A DNA stretch of 64,000 nt from positions 2,704,501 through 2,768,500 of the forward strand of contig JBAIAC010000056.1 in the NCBI GenBank assembly GCA_037349315.1, written 5' to 3'. A program made the translations under genes and the position numbers. This DNA comes from Chelydra serpentina (lineage: Eukaryota; Chordata; Testudines; Chelydridae). The notes beneath the pieces were generated by a model. The model ran no database searches, was not told the DNA's origin, and worked only from the letters and a program-made list of their open reading frames with translations. Numbering within the stretch: position 1 is the first letter of the stretch; every line of letters begins with the position of its first letter. This document shows, piece after piece, positions 20,166 through 29,699 of this stretch.

Positions 20166-20757
20166 CATAGGCGCCGACTCCATGGGTGCTCCAGGACTGG
20201 ACCACCCACGGGGAAAAATTGGTGCTCACCAGCCGCCCCCACCCCCCCGCGCCCAACTCACCTCGGCTTCCGAGTTCCCGCCGGAGGCACCTCCCACCGA
20301 AGCTGCTATTTTTAGTTTTCACGCGCAGCCGCCCGCCTGTCAGCTGTTCAGCGGGCAGCAAGGGAGGGGGCACAGGGGAAAGCACAGCGGGGCGGCGCCT
20401 CGGGGGACGGGGAGAGGGATGGGGAGGAGGCGGCTGCGCTTTCCCCCGCGCCCCCACCTTGCCACCCGCCGAACAGCTGACAGGCGGGCGGCTGCGTGTG
20501 AAAGCTAAAAAAAGCGGCTTCGTTGGGAGGCGCTTCCAGCGGGAACCCGGAAGCCGAGGTGAGCTGGGCGCGAGGGAGGGGGCTGGTGGGGAGCTGCCGG
20601 TGGGTGCTCAGCACCCACCAATTTTTCCCCTGGGGAGGAGGCGGGGGGTGGGGATTTGGGGAAGGGGTGGGGCCAGGGGTGGAGTTGGGGAGGGGGCAAG
20701 GGTAGGGGGGCCGGGGGCGCGAGCACCCACCGGTGCCGACAAAAGTCGGCACCTATG
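20166..20757. mobile_element. Foldback hAT MITE (592 bp)
   Basis: Inverted ends 'cataggcgccgact' and 'agtcggcacctatg', flanked by gacattgt (20158-20165) and gacactgt (20758-20765), an 8-bp duplication with one mismatch. Internally, two GC-rich arms of more than 100 bp (about 20230-20355 and 20460-20590) are imperfect inverted copies, including 'cgcccgcctgtcagctgttc' and its complement. Long frames on both strands inside it are artefacts of the palindrome. Confidence 0.8.
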
Positions 20758-21019
20758 GACACTGTGTCTCCAGGAACGAAGCCCTTATTACAGGATCAAA
20801 GGTGGAACTAGCTTGATTTCGGCTTCCCTTTACTCCTTCCCCTGGTTTGGCCTGGGGTTAGCTGCCCAGCTGTTTTCAGAAATCAAACCCTGGAAACCAG
20901 GGATCCAGCTGGCAGATTTTTGGTTTTAAATCTACTTTCTTGGCTCCCTGAAGCGCCGAGCTCAGGTGAAGCCCTTTTCCCCCCAGCTCTGGACTCTCCC
21001 TTTCACTAACCTGTTGTGA

Positions 21020-21104
21020 TTTAGTTGGGGTTGGTCCTGCTTTGAGCAGGGGGTTGGACTAGATGACCTCCTGAGGTCCCTTCCAACCCTGAGATTCTAT
21101 GATT
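21020..21104 (+). mobile_element. CR1 3' UTR fragment
   Basis: 'gatttagttggggttggtcc' through 'ccctgagattctatgatt': only the last ~85 bp of a CR1. Confidence 0.85.
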
Positions 21105-21716
21105 ATATAACTCTGTAAGTAAACAAAAATCCACTAGCCGGACCCCTTCCCAATCCCCCCCAGCTGGGCAGTTAAGGCCAGCCAGGGGAAGGAGTAACGG
21201 GAACTGAAATCAAGCTAGCTCCGCCTTTGATCCTGTAGTAAGGGCTTCATCCCTGGAGGCACGGTGCCCCCCAGCCTTTAAAACTCCTTGTCCAAACACA
21301 ATGGCACAAACCAGAAGATTCCACGGACTGTGCAACACTTGTTGCTCACACGAATGACCAGAGTGCTCGTCACCAGCAGGAAGTGTTGCACAATCTAGGC
21401 CTGTATCTGTGCGACCAACGAACTGCTCAACGGAGCAAAGATCTCTGGGATGGAGCAGGGATCTCCATGGAGTGCCTTGTAAAGTAGAGTTTGTTGGGAA
21501 TATTCTGGTGCAATGATTTTCTGACCGAAATATGCAGTTTCCACAAAAATTGAAATTCTCCGCAGAAAAATTTTGATGGTACTGAAAAATTTCAATCTTC
21601 CGTCAAGTAAACTGAAATGCAATATTTCATTGCAGGTCATTCTGAGCCAAATGGGAATGTTTCATTGTTTTAAATGCCCCATTAAACTGTTTCCCTCTGT
21701 TACATTGCCTTATGGG

Positions 21717-22185
21717 TAGGGCCCTACCAAATTCACGGCCGTGAAAAACGCATCACAGACTATGAAATCTGGTCTCCCCTGTGAAATCTGGCCTTTTGTG
21801 TGATTTCATGGGGGACACCAGCGTTTCTCAAATTGGGGGTCCTGACCCAAAAGGGAGTTGCGGGCAGATCATAGGGTTATTTTCGGGAGGGTCGCAGTAT
21901 TGCGACCCTTACTTTTGCATTGCATTCAGAGCTGGGCGGCTGGAGAGTGGCAGCTGTTGGCCGGGCGCACAGCTCTGAAGGCAGCACCGCCACCAGCAGC
22001 AGCACAGAAGTAAGGGTAGCAGTACCGCAACGCCCCCTACAGTAACCTTGCAACCCCACTCCCCCCCCCCCCCAGCTCCTTTTTGGGTCAGGACCCCTAC
22101 AATTACAACACCGTGACATTTCAGATTTTAAAATCCTATGACCATGAAATTGACCACAATGAACTGTGAATTTGGTAGGGCCCTA
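21717..22185. mobile_element. hAT MITE (TAGGGCCCTACC ends)
   Basis: Near-perfect inverted ends 'tagggccctaccaaattcac' and 'gtgaatttggtagggccct a', flanked by a perfect 8-bp duplication cttatggg (21709-21716, 22186-22193). 469 bp; no coding capacity. Internally it has a second inverted segment ('gggtcctgacccaaaagg' and 'ctttttgggtcaggaccc'). Confidence 0.92.
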
Positions 22186-22392
22186 CTTATGGGAGTTGTA
22201 GTCCTGACCCCCATTCTCTTCTATGAGCCAGGCTCTCTGAAGGACTACATTGCCCATAAATCAAGGGAGAACAGCAGTATCAGGCTGCTGAACTCAACTC
22301 CCATAATGCAATGTGTCACTATGGGAAAATGCAGTTTAATGTTGCAATGAAGCATTTTGATTTCAGGAATATTGAATTGTTTCATTATGACT

Positions 22393-23075
22393 TGTAGCGG
22401 GGTGGAACCCGCTCCTGCCCGGAGGGGCTGGAAATAGCCCTGGGAGAGGGCTGAGGCTGAAAGCTGGGCTGATTGGCAAGGAAGCCACAGGTGTGGCCAG
22501 TTAATCAGGCCCCAGCTGGCCCTTATAAGAGGGCAGTGGGCCTGGAGCAAAGACTCTCTCTCTCTCCCTTTAGAGGGAGAAGGGCCTGGCTGCAGGACCT
22601 GACCAGGTACCTAGGTTGGAGCAGGGCTGGGGAAGGCCAGAGGAGCTGGGGAGCTCCAACTAGGAAAGCCCCAGGCTGCGGCCTAGTGTAAGGCCCAATA
22701 GGTACAGGGGTTGCAGGGGGCAACCCACGGGTAGGCTGAGGCAGCAGGTCCAAACCCCCTTTGCCTGTGATGAGTGGCTTATACTGCAGTCTGCCCCAGG
22801 GCGCGGGGGCTAGCTGGTGACTGGCAGTAGCCTACGACTGAGGCGAGGTGGGGATAGTGGGTTGGGGGTTCCCCTGGGGGAGGGGAGACCCAGATCTAGG
22901 GGTACTGCCGGGGGGGCAGCGCCCCAGTTAAAAGGGCACCGGGTCCTGGGAGGGACACGGGGCCCGAGTGGACAGGCGGATCACTGGCCTGCAGAGGGCG
23001 CTCCAGAGGCTGGTGAGCTAATTCCCTGGAGAAACCAGCAGGAGGCGCCGCAGGGGTGAGTCCGGCCCTGCTACA
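22393..23075 (+). mobile_element. Solo LTR (TGTAGC...GCTACA), 683 bp
   Basis: Terminal inverted TGTAGC/GCTACA and a perfect 4-bp duplication gact (22389-22392, 23076-23079). A promoter-like block has CCAAT-like and TATA-like elements ('gctgattggc', 'cccttataagag'). It is a solo LTR left by recombination; its family is unknown. The 4-bp duplication fits a class I retrovirus-like or Gypsy element. Confidence 0.85.
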
Positions 23076-23136
23076 GACTGTACATGTTGAAAGAAAACAT
23101 TGCCACATTATGGAACTGAAAATTTTCAGAATGTCT

Positions 23137-23564
23137 TGTGGTAAACCCAGGACAAACAGCTACAAAGGGAGGGGGGAGGTAGTAATCAGTCCCAGCATGT
23201 TAAAAGGCCCTTCGCTATCCACTGAGGAGAGGTAACCACAGGGTAATAAGGTTCAGCTGGAAAAGGGGTTGCTAGAGAACCAATTAGTTCAGCTGACTCC
23301 AACTGCTTGAGAAATGTTTAAACCCTCCCCTGTTAAAAAAGGGTGGGGGAGTGGGAGTGAGAGAAGCAGGGAAGCGTACAGTAGGCTGGGTGCAGCAAGA
23401 CACCGAGCCTTTCCAGGAAGGGAAGGAAAACAGGCACAAGAGACTGACTGAGGAAAGGAATAGCCTGACCTTGTGCCACCTAGAAGGATTACCTTGCCCA
23501 AACCTGTGTCTCCAAGGCTAAAAAGGACTGAGCCTGCTGAGGTGAACAAGGTATTTTGGCCACA
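23137..23564. mobile_element. Probable solo LTR, 428 bp
   Basis: Begins TGTGGTAAACCC and ends GGCCACA, with flanks gtct/gact (one mismatch). The outer repeat resumes on both sides. No internal coding sequence. Less certain than its neighbour. Confidence 0.5.
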
Positions 23565-23999
23565 GACTGTTCCATGGAAAATTTCATCCTTTTTGCCTCA
23601 TTTGAGGATGTGCGGAATGTGGGGATGTTGGAATTTTCCAGGGGATGGAAATTCCAAATTTTGCTCACACGTGCATTTCATACCAACCCCTTGTCCTCGT
23701 GCCCCAGTAGTTCCTGCCCTTTCCCTAAAGTGACCCTGGAGGTGGAGGGGCCTGGTACTGCAGCAGTAAGCACACCCGAGCAGAGCCATCACCCCAGCAA
23801 AAGGCACCGCCCAACTCCACCAGCACAAGAGTTCATTGGGGGACAACCCTGCCCAGGGCCTACAGCCATATGGCCCGATAAACTCTGAGACTGGGGTGAG
23901 AAAAAGTAATCCCTACTCAAATCCCATGCTGGCCTCATGTGGTGTCCCAAGAATGATGCCTCCCTCCAGCATCTTTTAGTTATAAGCTGGGGACACATC

Positions 24000-25042
24000 A
24001 GTTGGAAGTAACGGAAGAGGAGAAGGACCTCAGAGTCCTGGTTGATCACAGGATGACTATGAGTCGCCAATGTGATGTGGCCGTGAAAAAAGCTAATGCG
24101 GTCTTGGGATGCATTAGGCGAGGTATTTCTAGTAGAGATGAGGAGGTGTTAGTACCGTTATACAAAGCATTGGTGAGACCTCATTTGGAATACTGTGTGC
24201 AGTTCTGGTCTCCCACGTTTAAGAAGGATGAATTCAAACTGGAACAGGTACAAAGAAGGGCCACTAGGATGATCCAAGGAATGGAAAACCTGTCGTATGA
24301 AAGGAGACTCAAGGAGCTTGGTTTGTTTACCTTAACCAAAAGAAGGCTGAGGGGAGATATGATTGCTCTCTTTAAATATATCAGAGGGATAAATACCAGG
24401 GAGGGAGAGGAATTATTTAAGATCAGTACCAATGTGGACACAAGAACAAATGGATATAAACTGGCCATCAGGAAGTTTAAACTTGAAATTAGACGAAGGT
24501 TTCTAACCATCAGAGGAGTGAAGTTCTGGAACAGCCTTCCAAGGGAAGCAGTGGGGGCAAAAGACCTATCTGGCTTCAAGATTAAGCTAGATAAGTTTAT
24601 GGAGGGAATGGTTTGATGGGATGGTATGATCTTAGTCAAAGGTCAATTAATTGCCATCAGTGGTAAATAGGACCAATGGTCAGTAATGGGATATTAGAAG
24701 TTACTACAGAGAACTTTTTCCTGGGTGTCCGGCTGGTGAATCTTGCCCACATGCTCAGGGTTCAGCTGATCACAATATTTGGGGTTGGGAAGGAATTTTC
24801 CTCCAGAGTAGATTGGCAGAGGCCCTGGAGGTTTTTTGCCTTCCTCTGCAGCATGGGGCACAGGTCACTTACTGGAGGATTCTCTGCATCTGGAAGTCTT
24901 TAAACCATGATCTGAGGACTTCAATAGCTGAGACATAGGTGAGAGGATTATTCCAGGAGTGGGTGGGTGAGATTCTGTGGCCTGCATTGTGCAGGAGGTC
25001 AGACTAGATGGTCCCTTCTGACCTTAAAGTCTATGAGTCTAT
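24000..25042 (+). mobile_element. Older CR1/L3-like LINE 3' end, just upstream of ACKR1
   Basis: A 204-codon open frame (24002-24616) encodes the C-terminus of a CR1-clade ORF2: [55 protein letters not shown]. Its 3' UTR runs to 'aaagtctatgagtctatg'. It differs clearly from the young CR1 copies in the window and looks like the L3-type group. It ends about 230 bp before the ACKR1 coding exon, so it lies in the promoter or intron of that gene. Confidence 0.85.
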
Positions 25043-25257
25043 GCACCCAGCGTGTAAACCCTGGTACCCACAGAGCTGCCTGGAGTCCAGAGAACCCCGT
25101 CCTCCAGTACCCAATAGATGAATTCTTGGGGCTTGCACTGGGACCTGGTGGCCAAGGAATGCACCCCTGCACCCAGTGAGTGAACCCCTGGGGCACACAG
25201 AGCAGCCCAGTGGTTAAGGAATGCCTTCCAGGTGGGGCACAGGGCTGAACTATCTGA

Positions 25258-25273
25258 TGTTTCTCTTTTCCAG
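25258..25273 (+). promoter_or_regulatory. Splice acceptor of ACKR1 coding exon
   Basis: Pyrimidine-rich tract followed by CAG immediately before codon TCC. The sequence upstream stays open but has no in-frame ATG, only GTG at 25232, so it is more likely intron than coding. Confidence 0.7.
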
Positions 25274-26281
25274 TCCAGCGGCCAGGAACTGAACATGACC
25301 AACGTCAACTTTGAGGACATAATGGTGAATTACTCCTATGACCCTGAACTGACTTATGACACCTTGGCCTCTATGCCATGCCACAGTGGCTACTGTTCAT
25401 TCTTTCGCAGCTATGCCTTCAACTTCCTGGCTGTAGTCTGTGCCCTGGGCCTGCTGAGTAACCTGGCCCTGGTGGTGGCCTTGGCCAACTGCCGGAGTCT
25501 TTGGGGCTGGCCCCCTGGCAGAGCCTCCCTGTTCCAGCTGACGCTTGGCACCACCATCTTCACAGTCATGCTGCCATTTTTTGCTGTCGGCATCAGGCAA
25601 GGCCAGGTCATTGGCGACGGGCTCTGCAAGGTGGCGTACATGCTATGGTATGGGAGCCTCTTCGCTGAAGGGCTGCTGGTGGCTGCCGGTGCATGCAGTG
25701 CCATATGGGGCAAATGGGTTCCCAGCCGGCACCACTGGTGCGTGGCTGTGGCTCTCTGGGTGGCAGCTGTCATCCTGGCAGTGCCAGCTGCCTTGCTGAG
25801 TGGGATGGAGGGGCATCAGCAGAAGCTGTGTATGCTGAGGGACAGAGCCGGGTGGCGCCTGGCCCACGTCACATCCTGCCTGGCTGTTTTCCTGCTGCTC
25901 CCTGCCGCACTGGGTGTGGCCAAGGCAATGCTGACATGGCGCAGGAGTGGCTGGCAGCTGCGGGTCGGGGTGACGTGTGTGTTCTTCCTTCTCTGGGTTC
26001 CGTACGGGGCAGCCCAGCTCCTGGATTTACTGGAGCGGAGGCAGCTGCTCTACACCAGCTGCCATTTCCAGGAGCTTCTTGACTTCTTCCTGGGGCTGTC
26101 AGAGGGCCTCGGCGTGCTGCACTGCTGCCTCGGGCCCCTGCTGCTTCTCGGGGCAGGGCTGTATCACCGCAGGATGGATGCTGACCCAGGCCCCCTCCGA
26201 GTGCCAGCGCAGCATGTGCCAGGGCTCGGTATTGCCAACCCCAAATGTTCAAAAAGCATGGGTCGGGCTCACCCAAAATAA
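25274..26281 (+). CDS. ACKR1: Atypical chemokine receptor 1 (Duffy antigen), main coding exon
   Basis: Encodes a seven-transmembrane receptor that in vertebrates binds many inflammatory CC and CXC chemokines without G-protein signalling, acting as scavenger/transporter on red cells and venular endothelium. The extracellular N-terminus has glycosylation sites (NMT, NYS) and acidic/Tyr-rich segments (ELTYD). The PCHS cysteine then pairs, by family knowledge, with the ECL3 cysteine (LLYTSCHF); the second pair is GDGLCKVAY and KLCML. LCKVAYMLWYGSLFAEGLL matches the ACKR1 TM3 region closely. The DRY motif is absent (CSAIWGKW), as expected for ACKR1. The start chosen is the splice acceptor 'tctcttttccag' at 25259-25273, because ACKR1 has a tiny first coding exon and a phase-0 intron. 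Exon 1 was not found. About 335 codons, the usual length. The last 16 codons lie in a repeat (see next entry). Confidence 0.9.
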   Translation, partial: SSGQELNMTNVNFEDIMVNYSYDPELTYDTLASMPCHSGYCSFFRSYAFNFLAVVCALGLLSNLALVVALANCRSLWGWPPGRASLFQLTLGTTIFTVMLPFFAVGIRQGQVIGDGLCKVAYMLWYGSLFAEGLLVAAGACSAIWGKWVPSRHHWCVAVALWVAAVILAVPAALLSGMEGHQQKLCMLRDRAGWRLAHVTSCLAVFLLLPAALGVAKAMLTWRRSGWQLRVGVTCVFFLLWVPYGAAQLLDLLERRQLLYTSCHFQELLDFFLGLSEGLGVLHCCLGPLLLLGAGLYHRRMDADPGPLRVPAQHVPGLGIANPKCSKSMGRAHPK

Positions 26282-26541
26282 CGAGATTGGCTTTAAAATC
26301 CTGCGATTCTGTAAAATTATATTGGGGTGCTTTTTATTTGCCTTCTGCTTTTTGAGCTTTTAGTGTGGGCGGGGGGGTGGGGGGGTCACATTTTGACACT
26401 TTCTCTACAGCCATGAGGGCCAGAAACTGACTCTTTCTTTAAGAATCAAGGCTGAAGTCATCACATCTCCACTTGGCTCCAGGAGCTGGGGCTTTCAGGA
26501 AAACAATAATTCTCATGAGGCTCATGAGAGTTGGCAACACG
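26230..26541 (+). mobile_element. MITE-like repeat providing the ACKR1 stop codon
   Basis: Inverted ends 'tattgccaac' and 'gttggcaaca', with internal words shared with the copy at 30744-32165: 'catg(g/a)gtc', 'tttgccttctg(c/g)ttt', 'ccagcagctggggcttt'-like, 'gagttggcaac'. The ACKR1 frame enters the repeat at 26231 and stops at 26279-26281. It is also rich in poly-G (26365-26388). Family unknown; a DNA-transposon origin is inferred from the inverted ends. Confidence 0.65.
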
Positions 26542-26594
26542 GGCGGCAGGGCTGCCCGGGTACCCTCCAGCTCGTGCTCTGCATGTCCATGTAG

Positions 26595-26672
26595 GCACCT
26601 GTGTTGTCATTTCCACCCAGGCAGAGCGGCTGCATCCTATTTTCCACCGGTGGAAATGACAACACAAGGTGC
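26595..26672. repeat. Long hairpin (23/24-bp arms)
   Basis: Left arm 26595-26617 (gcacctgtgttgtcatttcc...) and right arm 26649-26672 are reverse complements except for one missing T. The loop is about 31 bp. The inner part tttccaccggtggaaa (26641-26656) is itself a perfect palindrome. It could be a remnant of a foldback element. Confidence 0.85.
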
Positions 26673-26805
26673 TGGGGGGCAAGGGGGAAGTCAGACCCCT
26701 GTCTCTTTGCCTCGGGGCTGTGGAAGCAGCATTCACAGCCATGGGGCTGAGTTGGCCGAGCCCCCTGGCTCACCTGAGCTTCCTGCCACCAACTAAAGCA
26801 AGAGA

Positions 26806-26894
26806 AGGTGGGTGAGGTCTCATCTTTAATTGGAGCAACTTCTGCTGGTGAGAGAAACAAGCTCTTGAGCTGCACGGAGCTCTGAGAACCTGTC
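26806..26894 (-). mobile_element. Penelope-like 3' end, inverted copy
   Basis: 'ggtgggtgaggtctcatctt', 'ggagcaacttctgctggtgagagaaacaagct': reverse complement of the Penelope-like terminus. It stands head-on to the forward copy that follows. Confidence 0.65.
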
Positions 26895-27020
26895 CCAGCC
26901 CTGGGCTCTGTGCAGCTCAAAAGCTTGGCTCTCGCCGACAGACGTTGGTTCAATCAAAGATGTTACCTGACCCACCTCGTCTCTGTCATATCCTGAGACC
27001 AACATGGCTGCAGCAACCTG
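26895..27020 (+). mobile_element. Penelope-like 3' end, forward copy
   Basis: 'gctctgtgcagctcaaaagc', 'acctgacccacctcgtctctg', 'ccaacatggctgcagcaac': the forward terminus of the same family, with the hammerhead core lost. Together with the preceding entry it forms an imperfect inverted repeat of about 90 bp per arm. Confidence 0.65.
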
Positions 27021-28270
27021 CAGCTGATGAACGGGGCCTCTGCAGAGTTAACTCGAGTTATAACAGGAGCGCTGCCCCTCGCTCCCCTCCATCCACACAC
27101 AAACCCCTCACTCCAGTGTGCTGCTTTTAACTGGAGGTGGCTGGGCCATCGGGGGTACAGACGACAGCTCGCATGGGCACAACTCGTCAGCAGCTAACAC
27201 AACCACTCTAGTGTGGATGAAGGCTATCTCCACTTGAGTGCTGCTAGTCCTCCAGCACCTTCCCACAATTCCCCTGTGGCCCCAGCAAGGACAGACTAGT
27301 TCTCCCCTAGTTCACTGGGAAAGAATCCGCACACCAGCTCAGCTCATGGCAGTGCTAAGAACCAGGGGACATGCCCCCAGGAGCCGTAGCGCCTCACATG
27401 AGCCAGGGCAGCGCCAGTGTGGACACAGCAGCTGGAGGGTTATTGCACAGCGGAGCTGCTCTCACGTGAGCTGGGCTGACTCGAGAGGAGTCACCGGAGC
27501 ATAGGGAGCTCGAGTTAACTGTGCCCTGAAACAGACCCTGAATCTCAACCTGGCCAAAACAGAGCACTTAACCTGTCCCCCAAACCCTCCCAGCACCCTG
27601 CTCTCTCGGTCCCCTGCCATCACCATCACGCCTGTAACGTGGGCATTGCCTTTGACTCATCCCTCTCTCTAGACATCCACGCTGTGTCTGGACCATATCC
27701 CTCCTTCCAGCCAGGCGTGTCTAACACCCAGCCTGTCCTTTGGCCACACAGCTGTGTCTCTGGCCCAGGCCATCATCATCTTTCACCTTCATGACTTCAT
27801 CCTCCTCCTCCTCTCTGGCCTTGACAAACCCCATCTTCCCCCTTAAACCCTTTTGAAAAGCTACTGCCAAATCATTGCCTGGCTCATTGGGCCCAGCAGG
27901 TCACCCCCCTGTGCCTCCCTCTGCTGGTCCCCCCCTCCTCCACGGCACTGAACACGTCAGCCCTTCCCAGCTATGGCCTGCCCAACTAACTCTCATCTTT
28001 TAGAAGGCACTGAGCCATCACCCTTCCCCCCCGCCCCCGGGTAATGATGCACCCATCAGTCAGCTCCCATCAGTCAGCTCATCCCAGAAGCACCTTCTCA
28101 CTCCCTCCCCCACCTGCCCTTATGTCGGGGACAAGCAAAACCACCATGTTCTCGGCCTTAAACCTCTCCAAGCCCCAGCTAGGCCTGCTGCCTACAAAAG
28201 GCTGGATGGTGGCTGGGTGGCTGCTGGGCTGTGACTGCTGCGCACTCCCTGTTCCCTGTGCTCCCGGATC
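27021..28270. other. No gene recognised downstream of ACKR1
   Basis: CT-rich sequence with a small duplication 'cccatcagtcagct' at about 28051-28079. I see no coding region. Confidence 0.4.
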
Positions 28271-28274
28271 TGTC

Positions 28275-29381
28275 TGTGTAACCTCTATGATGCTCTGTAC
28301 CTCAGGGGAACACCCAGCACCCCCATGTTCATGCTTATAAAATGATTGTGTGGTATCCAATGCAAAGTTTGTCATGTCGAATGTCTTCGGAAGGCTCACG
28401 ATGTACTGAGCATTGATGTTATAGTAATTAATGTTATAGGTGTAATTTCATGTATATAGTTATAAGGCTGAAAATGTATCCTCATGGCTTAAAGCAAGCC
28501 CAGGGAAAAGCTCTATAAGAGCAGAGGGGCCGTTCACCCTCATCAAGGCATGTATGGAACAAACCCAGCCCAGCCTCACAGGAATAAAGGACATTGGCCT
28601 AGGCAGCAACAAAAGAATCTGTTGGACTCTCGAGGAAGTCACCCCCCTTCCTTTGGTCAGTTTGGGACTGCGATGAGGTAATGCTCACCTGACTCTGAAG
28701 GGAAGGGGGTCAAAGCCAAGAGGAAAGAAAGGACATGATAAAAGGGAGAGACATTCGCCATGCTCTCTCTCTCTTCCACCTATATCTACAGACACCACCA
28801 CCACCAAGCAACTGATGCGCTGATCAAAGTGGAGAGCCTGGCTGAAGGGCAACCAGCCAGCCTGTGGTGAGAAGCATCAAAGTTTGTAAGGGCACTGAAA
28901 GTGTTAGATCAGCTTAGAATGTGTTTTGCTTTTATTTCATTTGACCAAATCTGACTTGTTATGCTATGACTTATAATCACTTAAAATCTATCTTTATAGT
29001 TAATACATCTGTTTGTTTATTCTACCCGAAGCAGTGCGTTTGTTCGAAGCATGTCAGAGACTCCCCTTGGGATAACAAGCCTGGTACACATCAATTTCTT
29101 TGTTAAATTGACGAACTCATCCAGCAGGCATAACTGGACACTGCAAGACGGAGGTTCCTAGGGTTGCGCCTGGGACCGGAGATATTGGCTAGTGTCACTC
29201 GGTTGCATAATCCAAGGAGCAGCTTACATGCCAGAGGCTGTGCATGAACAGCCCAGGATTGGGGGGTTCTCACAGCAAAGCAGGGTAAGGCTGGCTCCCA
29301 GAGTCAAGGATTGGAGTGACCTAGCAAATCACCGGTCCAGACAACACCAGAGGGGAATGTCACAACCTCCCTCGCCTCTTG
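28275..29381 (+). mobile_element. Putative solo LTR, about 1.1 kb
   Basis: Begins around 'tgtaacctctatgatgctct' and ends 'aggggaatgtcaca'. It has a TATA-like 'ctctataagagcagagg' near 28510 and 'aataaagga' near 28582. The layout is that of a retroviral or retrotransposon LTR. I could not find a clean target duplication, so the boundaries are approximate. Confidence 0.4.
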
Positions 29382-29394
29382 TCACATACGTCGA

Positions 29395-29505
29395 TTGTAA
29401 GCTCTTTAGGCACTGCACACCATGGGCTGCCCATCACAATGGGGCCCCCATTCCTAACCGCACCTCTAGGTGCTTCTGCCATTCAAACAATAAATAATAA
29501 TCTAT
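29395..29505. repeat. Old dispersed repeat tail (MIR/L2-like)
   Basis: 'gattgtaagctctttaggca' to 'caataaataataatc'. The same tail is seen at 60905-60995. Matches a common amniote repeat end; class uncertain. Confidence 0.5.
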
Positions 29506-29514
29506 TTCTGGTTC

Positions 29515-29645
29515 TGGCAGGGAAGTGTTGTCTAGTGGTTTCAGACAGGGTAGCCAAGTACAGTTGTGGTAAATGCCTTCTGAATGGCAGTGAGGCTGAG
29601 GCTTGGATTTGCTGTATTCCCGACCTGGAGTCTATGCCCAATTCT
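29515..29645 (+). mobile_element. MIR-like SINE relic
   Basis: 'gtgttgtctagtggtttcag' is a degraded tRNA-like A-box head and 'gacctggagtctatgcccaattctgcc' resembles the MIR core. Very diverged. Confidence 0.4.
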
Positions 29646-29699
29646 GCCAGAGGTTACGGGCTCTGTAAAAAAGTTTTCCTCCTCATGGAGAGGGCTCCG

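Larger units (their letters stand above)
21480..23650. mobile_element. Old unclassified repeat hosting three insertions
   Basis: Once the three insertions listed next are removed, the remaining segments join into a continuous AT-rich sequence ('acattgccttatgggagttgtagtcc', 'ttgtttcattatgactgtacatg', 'cagaatgtcttgttccatgg') with 'gaaaattttcagaatg' and 'gaaaatttcatcc'-type motifs in both orientations. It resembles a decayed DNA transposon, but I cannot name it. Confidence 0.45.

Noticed and set aside
20186..20929. 247-codon frame over the foldback MITE and its antisense partner
   Set aside because: Both frames come from GC-rich palindromic arms, and neither has a recognisable domain.
25232..25273. 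Upstream in-frame extension of ACKR1 reading GHRAELS, similar to the mammalian exon1-exon2 join
   Set aside because: It begins with GTG, not ATG, and ends in a pyrimidine-rich tract plus CAG that makes a good splice acceptor. The similarity spans a splice junction in mammals, so it is probably chance.
25397..26276. Antisense frames within ACKR1
   Set aside because: They are shadows of the receptor coding exon without motifs.
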